This document shows, one piece after another, positions 5,989-11,682 of a stretch of DNA of 11,682 nt. The notes beneath the pieces were generated by a model. It saw only the letters and a list, made by a program, of their open reading frames with translations, was not told where the DNA came from and made no database searches. The stretch comes from Clostridiales bacterium. Lineage in GTDB: Bacteria > Bacillota > Clostridia > Christensenellales > UMGS416. Both the position numbers and the translations under genes were made by a program. Position 1 is the first letter of the stretch, and each line of letters starts with the position of its first letter. The DNA lies in the NCBI GenBank assembly GCA_012515725.1, contig JAAYXU010000152.1:1-11682 (forward strand), written 5' to 3'.

Positions 5989-7095
5989 ATGCGAAAACAT
6001 ACGGTCATGACGCCGTTTTTACTTCTGGTTCTGCTCATATCAGGGTGCGCGCGCGTCCCGCCCAGCGAAACGCAGTTCGGAGCGACGACCGCTCCGCCGC
6101 CCACCCAGACGCCCGCGCCGATACTGCCCGCCGATCAGCCGATAACCGAGATCACGCCCGAGCCGGTCGCTGGGCCTCCCGACATGTCGACCGCGGCGGC
6201 CAGCGTATCCCCGGCGGTGATCGGTCTGGCCGTACGCAAGGGCGAAGCCGACGATCCCTCGGCCGTGAACGGACTTGGAACAGGCGTCATGGTACACCCC
6301 GACGGGTATATACTGACAAACCACCACGTAGCGGGCTCCGCGGACGCCATTGAAGTCGTATTCTACGACGGAACCACGGTACCGGGTAAAAGGGTATGGA
6401 GCGACGCCGCGCTGGATCTGGCCGTCGTCCGGTGCGAGGGCGGCCCCTATGCGACCGCTCCGCTTGGAGACACGAACTCTCTGCGCGTAGGCCAGCCGGT
6501 GCTGACGATAGGCACGCCGCTGGATCTCTCGTTCCAGCACACCGCGACGGCGGGTATCGTCTCGGCGGTCGACCGCACCCTCGAAGTCCCCACCGAGCAG
6601 GGCGTTTCATTCATGGAGCAGCTCATACAGACCGACGCGTCTATCAATCCGGGCAACTCCGGCGGGCCGCTGTGCGATATAAACGGGTACGTCGTGGGCA
6701 TTACGACAATAAAGGTGACCGGCGCGGAAGGCCTGGGGTTCGCTATTCCGATCAACATATGCCGTCCGATCATGGAGAAAATCATCGCCGAGGGCCAATA
6801 CGTGACTCCCTACATGGGGCTTATGGCGATCGACAGAACCATCGCGCGCTTCTACGGGTATAATATCGAGCAGGGCATCACGGTGCTCAGCGTGGATCCC
6901 GAAGGACCGGCCTACTCATGCGGCATCCGCCAGGGCGACACTCTGCTCATGATCGACGGCGAGACGGTCGAGACGATGGCGGAGCTGCGCGAGCGCACCT
7001 ATACCGCCGGGACGGGCGGCGAGCTGTCGCTGACATGGTCTCGGGACGGAGAAACGATGACGGGCGTCTGCAAGCTCATAGAGCGCCCGAGATAA
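5989..7095 (+). CDS. htrA: HtrA/DegP-like serine protease, lipoprotein, with PDZ domain
   Basis: 368-residue extracytoplasmic serine protease of family S1C, a quality-control protease for misfolded envelope proteins. Residues 1-20 form a lipoprotein signal (LLLVLLISGC), with Cys20 the likely lipidated residue; Firmicute HtrA proteins are more often anchored by a membrane helix, so the lipid anchor is a variation. A Pro/Thr-rich linker spans about 30-65. The trypsin-like domain has an intact triad: His113 in TNHHV, Asp143 in DAALDLAVV, Ser224 in NPGNSGGPL. One PDZ domain occupies about 275-365 and contains the GIRQGDTLLMIDG segment. The ATG is preceded by GGAGG (5977-5981) at seven bases; the frame is open further upstream but lacks a start with these features. 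It ends ten bases before a strong terminator. Confidence 0.92.
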   Translation: MRKHTVMTPFLLLVLLISGCARVPPSETQFGATTAPPPTQTPAPILPADQPITEITPEPVAGPPDMSTAAASVSPAVIGLAVRKGEADDPSAVNGLGTGVMVHPDGYILTNHHVAGSADAIEVVFYDGTTVPGKRVWSDAALDLAVVRCEGGPYATAPLGDTNSLRVGQPVLTIGTPLDLSFQHTATAGIVSAVDRTLEVPTEQGVSFMEQLIQTDASINPGNSGGPLCDINGYVVGITTIKVTGAEGLGFAIPINICRPIMEKIIAEGQYVTPYMGLMAIDRTIARFYGYNIEQGITVLSVDPEGPAYSCGIRQGDTLLMIDGETVETMAELRERTYTAGTGGELSLTWSRDGETMTGVCKLIERPR

Positions 7096-7104
7096 TGGAT
7101 TCCT

Positions 7105-7134
7105 CCGGCGGGTGTCTCCCGCCGGTGTTTTTTT
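7105..7134 (+). terminator. Intrinsic terminator of the HtrA-like gene
   Basis: Perfect 8-bp stem CCGGCGGG (7105-7112) and CCCGCCGG (7118-7125) with a five-base loop, followed by a T-rich run to 7134. It begins ten bases after the protease stop codon. Confidence 0.92.
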
Positions 7135-7137
7135 CGC

Positions 7138-7162
7138 AATAAAAAACCGGCCTTTCGACCGG
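7138..7162 (-). terminator. Intrinsic terminator of the GerMN lipoprotein gene
   Basis: Read on the minus strand, CCGGTC (7162-7157) pairs with GGCCGG (7152-7147) around a GAAA tetraloop (one G-U pair), followed by TTTTTT (7146-7141). It lies 35 bases after the stop of the leftward gene and almost touches the rightward terminator, so the convergent pair is insulated in both directions. Confidence 0.88.
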
Positions 7163-7196
7163 AAAGATTGTCTTTTATGCGCCGGGCAGGGTGGGC

Positions 7197-8180
7197 TCAC
7201 TCGAATACGTTCAGGTACTGACTGCCAAGCCCGGCCATCGTCGCGGCGGTGGGCTCGTACGGCTTGCCGTTGATCGTGATCTGTACGTCCTCGATGTTCT
7301 TGAACTGGGTCAGCGTCAGAATGAGTCCCCGCACGGCCATCCGTTCCATGCCCGGCAGCTCGGACAGCGATTCAAACTCTCCCGACAGGTCAATCGTGGC
7401 CACTCCGTCCTCGCTGATCGTCACGCTGTGCACCTTGGTGACAGGAGGAAGCAGCGATATCAGCCCTGACCCCTCCACCGGCGCCATCATTTCCTCAACG
7501 GCCTCGGCGGGAGTCGTTGCGGCGTCCAGCACGCGCAGCACCGGTACCAGGAATGTACCGCTCTGATTGGTGAAGTACAGCTCGAACTTGCCATCGCGTC
7601 CCGCAGGCGCTCCGGCCGGCTCGATGTTGTGTATCGGCTCGGTAAAGCACGCGCTTACATCGGTACCAAGAGGCAGCTTCTCCAGGTCCTTTCCATTGAG
7701 CCAGATCTCCACCTCGTCGACGGTATTAAACTCGATCAGCGTATTGACGACCGCAGTCACCATCGCCGACTCCTCGGCGGCGCTCTCACACTCGCCCGAT
7801 ACGGTGAGATCCACTGTCGCAAGCCCGTCTTCTATGTCAAGGTCGATCTGCGTCCCGGCGGGCAGCGGCGCGTATATGCCCCGTGCCGCCAGTTTCACGT
7901 CCTCCTCAGACCCCGCGATGAGGAAGCGCAGCGCCGCCCGGCCAATGCCTTCCTCCCATGGGATCTGTCTCATCACGGGAACCACATAACCGCTGGCGTC
8001 CCGGTAGTAGAGTACCGTGTCGCGCAGTTTTGTCTCACCGGCCGGAGCGACCACCTCGGACTGCCCGGACCCGGTCTGCTCGGTTGGCTCAGGCGTCTCG
8101 GGCTGTTTGCCGCACCCCGAAAGCCCCCATACAGCCGAAACCAGCAACGCTATCAGTACGACTCCCCAACGCCGCAGCAT
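7197..8180 (-). CDS. Lipoprotein with two GerMN domains (GerM-like)
   Basis: 327-residue exported lipoprotein. Residues 1-23 are a lipoprotein signal ending in GLSGC (lipid-carrying Cys23), followed by an acidic Pro/Thr-rich linker to about 50. Two GerMN domains follow, roughly 54-178 and 198-318, and are visibly copies of one another: TVLYYRDASGYVVPVMR matches FELYFTNQSGTFLVPVLR, GLATVDL matches GVATIDL, and VDEVEIWLNGK matches IEDVQITINGK. The same two-domain plan is found in Bacillus GerM, a mother-cell lipoprotein needed for spore formation and germination, where it helps assemble the engulfment channel complex. GerMN domains also occur in non-sporulation lipoproteins (for example LpqB of actinobacteria), so a spore role is inferred. 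The ATG has GGAGG (8193-8189) eight bases upstream; a 12-residue longer frame has no such site. Confidence 0.88.
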   Translation of the reverse strand: MLRRWGVVLIALLVSAVWGLSGCGKQPETPEPTEQTGSGQSEVVAPAGETKLRDTVLYYRDASGYVVPVMRQIPWEEGIGRAALRFLIAGSEEDVKLAARGIYAPLPAGTQIDLDIEDGLATVDLTVSGECESAAEESAMVTAVVNTLIEFNTVDEVEIWLNGKDLEKLPLGTDVSACFTEPIHNIEPAGAPAGRDGKFELYFTNQSGTFLVPVLRVLDAATTPAEAVEEMMAPVEGSGLISLLPPVTKVHSVTISEDGVATIDLSGEFESLSELPGMERMAVRGLILTLTQFKNIEDVQITINGKPYEPTAATMAGLGSQYLNVFE

Positions 8181-8214
8181 ATGAAAGACCTCCTCAATCT
8201 TGCTTGCCGGTATC

Positions 8215-8243
8215 ATTCTATGATGAGGAAGGGATGTCTATGA
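8215..8243 (-). promoter_or_regulatory. Candidate sigma-E-type promoter of the GerMN gene
   Basis: On the minus strand CATAGAAT (8222-8215) differs in one informative base from the sporulation sigma-E -10 consensus CATACAnT. Fourteen bases upstream, TCATAGA (8243-8237) partly fits the -35 consensus (ATA core). I find no convincing sigma-A promoter for this gene. Bacillus gerM is reported to be under sigma-E, which fits, but the match alone is weak. Confidence 0.3.
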
Positions 8244-8273
8244 TTGCCCGGGAGGAGGAACTTCGTGTATAAT
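8244..8273 (+). promoter_or_regulatory. Sigma-A promoter of rqcH
   Basis: TTGCCC (8244-8249), 18-base spacer and a perfect TATAAT (8268-8273). Expected start of transcription is near 8280, with GGGAG (8292-8296) in the short leader. It abuts the divergent candidate promoter of the GerMN gene. Confidence 0.6.
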
Positions 8274-8303
8274 GGAGAAAATTGCAGAAACGGGAGCTAA
8301 ATA

Positions 8304-10064
8304 ATGCCCTACGACGGACTGACGCTGGGCGCAGCGGCACGGGAGCTCGATCGGATACTGTCGGGCGGGCGAGTCGATCGGGTATCGCAGCCCGAGCGCG
8401 ACGAAATCCATATAGAGATACGCAGCGGCGGCCAAAACCATCGCCTGCTGCTGTCTGCCAGCGCCCGGTATCCGCGGGCGCACCTGACGCGGGAGGTAAA
8501 GCCCAATCCCCTCAAAGCGCCCGCGTTCTGCATGGCGCTGCGCAAGCGCCTCACCGGAGGGCGCGTCGTGTCGGTCGCGCGTCACGATATGGAGCGCGTG
8601 CTGGAAATCGAGCTTGACGTCCGCGACGAGATGGGCGCACAGTCCCGCGTTGTGCTGCGCTGCGAAATAATGGGCCGCCACAGCAACATAATACTGACCG
8701 GCGCGGACGGGCGCATACTGGACAGCATCAAGCACGTCGGAGAGGACAAAAGCCGGATCCGCGAGGTGCTGCCGGGCCTTGCCTACGCCTATCCCCCCCC
8801 GCAGGACAGGATCGACCCGCGCGGGCTCGACGCCGAGACGCTCGAAGCGCTCCTTTCGCAGGGGGACGGCGCGGCCGCGCTGTCGGCGCGTCTGGCCGGA
8901 CTGTCGCGCGCCACGGTCGCGGCGATCATAGGCGGCGCGGATAGCGAGCCGCTGCCCGCGGCCGCGCGGCGCGAAGCCGCGCTCCGGCTGGCAGAGCGCA
9001 TAGCCGCGGTCGAGAGCGGGCAGATTAGCCCGGTGCTTGTGACCGATCCCTCGACCGGGGAAGCCGTCGACTTTTTCCCATTTATAAGCGCGGCGCATCC
9101 CTCGAAATGGCAGCGGCCCTGTACGACACTGCAGCAGGCGATGGACGAGTATTATCGGCGGCGCGACCGCGAAGACCGGATGAAGGAGCGCACCGCCGCG
9201 ATGCGCGACGTCGTCCGCCGCAATCTCAATCGCTGTGAGCGCAAGCTCGAAAAGCAGCGGCAGACGCTGCTAGACGCCGCCCACCCCGAACGATACCGGC
9301 TCTGGGGAGAGCTGCTGACCGCAAATCTGGCGCAGCTGCGCCGGGGAATGCGCTCGGTATCGCTTCCCAACTGGTACGATCCCGAGTGCGCCGCCGTGGA
9401 CATCCCGCTGGATCCGGCCCGGGACGGCGTACGCAACGCGCAGCTCTGCTTCAAGCGCTACCGTAAGGCCCGGGTGGCCCTGGAGCTTACCCGTTCGCAG
9501 ATCGAGGAAACCGAGCAGGAGATCGCGTACCTCAAAGGCCAGCTTCATAACCTAAACGGATGCTCGACGCTCGCGGAGGCCGAGGAAATAGCGCATGAGC
9601 TGGCCGCCCAGGGGTACATGCGGCCGCCGCGCGGCGGCCGCCGCGCCCGGCAGTCCCGCAGCGCGCCGCTTCGCTACCGCTCGAGCGACGGATATGATAT
9701 CTACGTGGGACGGAACAATACGCAAAACGACGCGCTGACGCTGCGCTTGGCGCGGCCCGACGACATATGGCTGCATACCCGGCAGATACCCGGAAGCCAT
9801 GTCATACTGCGCGCCCGCGATGGGAGCGCCTCCGATACCGCGATAGCCGAGGCCGCGCTGCTGGCGGCCTGGCACAGCAGTGCGCGCGATTCGTCGGGGG
9901 TTCCAGTCGACTATACCGCGCGGCGTAATGTAAAAAAGCCCGCGGGCGCGCGTCCGGGCATGGTAATCTATACGACGCACCGCACCGCGACGGTCACGCC
10001 CGACGCCGCACGGGTGGCGCTGCTCAGTCCAGTGGACGAGCCGTCTGAAGACGCGCGGCAATAG
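8304..10064 (+). CDS. rqcH: Ribosome quality control protein RqcH (NFACT / FbpA family)
   Basis: 586-residue Rqc2 homologue. In bacteria RqcH binds 50S subunits blocked by an unfinished peptide and, with RqcP and tRNA-Ala, adds a C-terminal alanine tail that marks the chain for degradation. The family was earlier named fibronectin-binding protein A. Order of parts: NFACT-N domain (1 to about 170) with EIMGRHSN (121-128); helix-hairpin-helix (about 175-240); coiled-coil (about 280-430) with two charged helices; a very Arg/Gly-rich linker (440-456); and NFACT-R domain (about 458-560) with SDGYDIYVGRNNTQND and PDDIWLHTRQIPGSHV. Positions 97-98 are Glu-Arg where Bacillus RqcH has Asp-Arg, needed for tRNA recruitment. 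GGGAG lies seven bases before the ATG. It converges on the next gene with a six-base gap and no terminator. Confidence 0.95.
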   Translation: MPYDGLTLGAAARELDRILSGGRVDRVSQPERDEIHIEIRSGGQNHRLLLSASARYPRAHLTREVKPNPLKAPAFCMALRKRLTGGRVVSVARHDMERVLEIELDVRDEMGAQSRVVLRCEIMGRHSNIILTGADGRILDSIKHVGEDKSRIREVLPGLAYAYPPPQDRIDPRGLDAETLEALLSQGDGAAALSARLAGLSRATVAAIIGGADSEPLPAAARREAALRLAERIAAVESGQISPVLVTDPSTGEAVDFFPFISAAHPSKWQRPCTTLQQAMDEYYRRRDREDRMKERTAAMRDVVRRNLNRCERKLEKQRQTLLDAAHPERYRLWGELLTANLAQLRRGMRSVSLPNWYDPECAAVDIPLDPARDGVRNAQLCFKRYRKARVALELTRSQIEETEQEIAYLKGQLHNLNGCSTLAEAEEIAHELAAQGYMRPPRGGRRARQSRSAPLRYRSSDGYDIYVGRNNTQNDALTLRLARPDDIWLHTRQIPGSHVILRARDGSASDTAIAEAALLAAWHSSARDSSGVPVDYTARRNVKKPAGARPGMVIYTTHRTATVTPDAARVALLSPVDEPSEDARQ

Positions 10065-10070
10065 AGCCGC

Positions 10071-10649
10071 CTACCGCAGCACGCCCAGTCTCCTGAATGC
10101 GCCGCGCATACGCGTTATATTGAGCGTAAAGGGATCCACGAGCGTAATGTCGCGGCCCATTCTGCGCGCATAGCACAGCGAGTGGGCCGTCAGGCTCTGC
10201 GGATCGCTGCCGTATACTGCGATCATATACCGGGAACGGTTTACGATCTCGCGGTTTCGCTTATAAACGCAGTCGGGAGTTCTGTGGCGGCTGATGAGCA
10301 GCGCCTGATCGGCCTGCTGCAGTACCGAAAAATACCGATTGCGATACTGCTCGCTCCACCGGGAGGCCTGCTCCTCGTGGGGCAGCACGCAAATAAGACG
10401 CAGCTTCGGATAGAGCGTCCGCAGTGAAAGCACTATCTGCGCGCAAATTAGATCAGCGCCCCAGTCCGCGCCGCTTATAAAGCGGTTGCAGCCCCTAGCG
10501 ATCCGCTTTCTGATCTCCCTTTCCAATACATCTTTGAGCGCCTGACAGCTCGGGTGCGACTCATCGGTCCCGAAGGGCAGACCCGCGGGGCGCAGCCCGG
10601 TAAAGCAGCAGGCAGAACGGATATCCAACCGCTTTTTTCCTTGCCTCAT
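10071..10649 (-). CDS. SLOG-family protein, YpsA/DUF1273-like
   Basis: 192-residue protein of the SLOG (SMF/DprA-LOG) Rossmann-like superfamily, closest to the YpsA/DUF1273 branch, thought to bind nucleotides or their derivatives; the reaction is unknown, and Bacillus YpsA has been linked to cell division and stress. Seen: CCFTGLRP (14-21), the phosphate-loop-like FISGADWGAD (57-66), LPHEEQASRW (89-98), YKRNREIVNRSRYMIAVYG (129-147) and a late LCYARRMGRDITLVDP. The GGT triplet that normally follows the AVY strand is missing; the segment reads SDPQSLT. Start is uncertain: ATG 10649 sits about 11 bases from the predicted transcription start and has no ribosome site, whereas TTG 10628 has AAGGA nine bases ahead and gives a 185-residue protein that begins right before the conserved core. 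I think the TTG is as likely. Confidence 0.85.
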   Translation of the reverse strand: MRQGKKRLDIRSACCFTGLRPAGLPFGTDESHPSCQALKDVLEREIRKRIARGCNRFISGADWGADLICAQIVLSLRTLYPKLRLICVLPHEEQASRWSEQYRNRYFSVLQQADQALLISRHRTPDCVYKRNREIVNRSRYMIAVYGSDPQSLTAHSLCYARRMGRDITLVDPFTLNITRMRGAFRRLGVLR

Positions 10650-10666
10650 AATGGAGTACGCGAGAT

Positions 10667-10695
10667 ATCATATATTAATTCCACAAGTGTGTCAA
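10667..10695 (-). promoter_or_regulatory. Sigma-A promoter of the SLOG gene
   Basis: On the minus strand a perfect TTGACA (10695-10690) is followed after 17 bases by TATGAT (10672-10667). Transcription would start near 10660. The gene is therefore transcribed independently of the flavodiiron gene upstream of it. Confidence 0.72.
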
Positions 10696-10816
10696 CCCTT
10701 TCATCTAATACCACCAAGGCGAAAGCATTTTTTACTGGTATTTACCTGCGTTATGCCATTTTTATGAAATTATATAGGCTTTTTATTTATTATGGCACTT
10801 TTTTAAAAAAGCGACT

Positions 10817-10844
10817 AAAAACCCAGGGGTCGAGAAACGCCGGG
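10817..10844 (-). terminator. Weak candidate terminator of the flavodiiron gene
   Basis: On the minus strand CCCGG (10844-10840) can pair with CTGGG (10826-10822) around a 13-base loop, followed by TTTTT (10821-10817). It starts 57 bases after the flavodiiron stop codon. The stem is short with one G-U pair. Just beyond it lies the perfect 14-bp palindrome CTTTTTTAAAAAAG (10798-10811), in a gap (10650-10900) that is much richer in A+T than its flanks. Confidence 0.35.
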
Positions 10845-10900
10845 AATTTCCTGCTCTTTCTTACCCTCTGTTACGACAATATCTGTTCCGGTGCTTGCTG

Positions 10901-11682
10901 TTACTTTGTCTGCGCGGCGACAAGCTCCCCGAACGCTTCCGCCCGGGCAAGAGCCTCCCGATCGGGCGCCCAGAGCGTCCGGATGCCCTCGCCCATTATT
11001 TCAAATCCCGCCTCGGCAAGCGCCGCGGTCATGAGCCCCACCGCCTCGCCGCTCCATCCGTAGCTTCCGAACGCCGCTGCCTTCTTTCCCCGGAATTTAA
11101 GCCCCCGTATCATCTCAATGAGTCCGCCTATCGCGTGCAGATACCGGTTATTGATGGTAGGAGAGCCCAGCAGTACCGCCTTGGCGCGGAATATCTCGGT
11201 GATGATGTCGTTCTTGTCTTCCCTTGCAGCGTTTAGCAGCGTCACCTTTACCGACGGATCGGCGCGCCCTATACCCTGGGCTATGGCCTCGGCCATCCGT
11301 CGCGTCGCGTTCCACATCGTATCGTATACTATCACGATCCGGTTCTCCCGGTACGCGTCGGCCCACGTGAGATACTGCTCTACGATCGCACCGGGATTAT
11401 CGCGCCAGACCACGCCGTGGCTGGGGCATATCATATCTAGCGGCAGCCCGAGTTTTTGGAATTCCCGTATCTTCCTTACCACAAGCGGCGAAAACGGCGT
11501 CAGAATATTGGCGTAGTACTTGAGCGCTTCCGCGTAGAGCTCGGTATGATCCGCCGTGTCATTAAAGAGCGTCTCGGTCGCGTAGTGCTGCCCGAACGCG
11601 TCATTTGAGAAAAGTATATTCTCTCCGGTCATATAGGTGAACATCGTGTCGGGCCAGTGCAGCATCGGCGCTTCGATAAAAA
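10901..11682 (-). CDS. Flavodiiron protein (A-type flavoprotein), C-terminal part
   Basis: The last 259 residues of a flavodiiron protein; the N-terminal part lies beyond the right edge. The frame continues upstream of the first ATG as FIEAP before MLHWPDTMFTY, which is conserved inside the family, so that ATG is not the start. These enzymes reduce O2 to water and/or NO to N2O and protect anaerobes, taking electrons usually from rubredoxin. The end of the beta-lactamase-like domain has diiron ligands Asp in FSNDAFGQH and His in CPSHGVVWR. The flavodoxin domain begins at IVIVYDTMWNATRRMAEAI (FMN phosphate loop) and contains GSPTINNRYLHAIGG and FGSYGWSGEAV. The protein stops after the flavodoxin domain, so it is the simple two-domain class without fused rubredoxin. 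O2 versus NO preference cannot be told from sequence. Confidence 0.94.
   Translation of the reverse strand, partial: FIEAPMLHWPDTMFTYMTGENILFSNDAFGQHYATETLFNDTADHTELYAEALKYYANILTPFSPLVVRKIREFQKLGLPLDMICPSHGVVWRDNPGAIVEQYLTWADAYRENRIVIVYDTMWNATRRMAEAIAQGIGRADPSVKVTLLNAAREDKNDIITEIFRAKAVLLGSPTINNRYLHAIGGLIEMIRGLKFRGKKAAAFGSYGWSGEAVGLMTAALAEAGFEIMGEGIRTLWAPDREALARAEAFGELVAAQTK

Noticed and set aside
8272..8304. Ten-codon leader peptide whose stop overlaps the rqcH ATG
   Set aside because: Its ATG lies in the last bases of the TATAAT and so would be upstream of the expected transcription start; it cannot be in the mRNA from that promoter.
10055..10070. GCGGC/GCCGC hairpin over the rqcH stop codon as a terminator
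   Set aside because: The stem is only five pairs and no T-tract follows on either strand.
10554..11063. Plus-strand 169-codon frame opposite the SLOG and flavodiiron genes
   Set aside because: Both ends are antisense to well-supported genes and the middle is the AT-rich intergenic region; no domain recognised.
1..11682. Defence island, CRISPR array, phage or transposon system
   Set aside because: No repeat-spacer structure, integrase, transposase, toxin-antitoxin pair or defence-domain cluster is present; the genes are core metabolism, repair, tRNA editing and envelope functions.

Overview
The window looks like chromosomal DNA from a GC-rich member of the Firmicutes/Clostridia. The evidence is the gene set: PepV-type dipeptidase, GerMN lipoprotein, RqcH, a YpsA-like SLOG protein, a stand-alone amidase_6 domain and a flavodiiron protein. 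Shine-Dalgarno sites are strong and sigma-A promoters are near-consensus. Species cannot be named from this sequence. I see no phage, insertion sequence, CRISPR array, rRNA or tRNA. Eleven protein genes account for almost all of the DNA; ten are complete and one (flavodiiron protein) runs off the right edge.

Layout, left to right: an AT-rich edge with a near-consensus promoter (1-132); amidase_6 protein (-); cysteine synthase CysK (+); a PLP enzyme of the alpha-oxoamine synthase family, closest in my reading to serine palmitoyltransferase (-); PepV (M20) dipeptidase (+); O6-alkylguanine-DNA methyltransferase (-); a gap with a 16-bp hairpin and a perfect-consensus promoter; tRNA adenosine deaminase TadA (+); an HtrA-like lipoprotein protease with PDZ domain (+); two back-to-back intrinsic terminators; a lipoprotein with two GerMN domains (-); ribosome quality control factor RqcH (+); a YpsA/DUF1273-like SLOG protein (-); an AT-rich gap; and the C-terminal part of a flavodiiron protein (-).

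The genes are mostly housekeeping and do not form one pathway. Strands alternate almost gene by gene, so most genes are probably single transcription units, and nearly all have a recognisable promoter of their own. Three of the four convergent pairs are packed with gaps of 6, -4 and 6 bases and have no room for a terminator between them; the fourth has a textbook double terminator.

I did not find convincing evidence of a new multi-gene system. The points most worth a second look are the stable hairpin between ogt and tadA, the probable leaderless ogt transcript, the serine palmitoyltransferase-like enzyme in a Firmicute-like setting, the tail-to-tail packing, and a sporulation-type (sigma-E-like) promoter candidate ahead of the GerMN gene.
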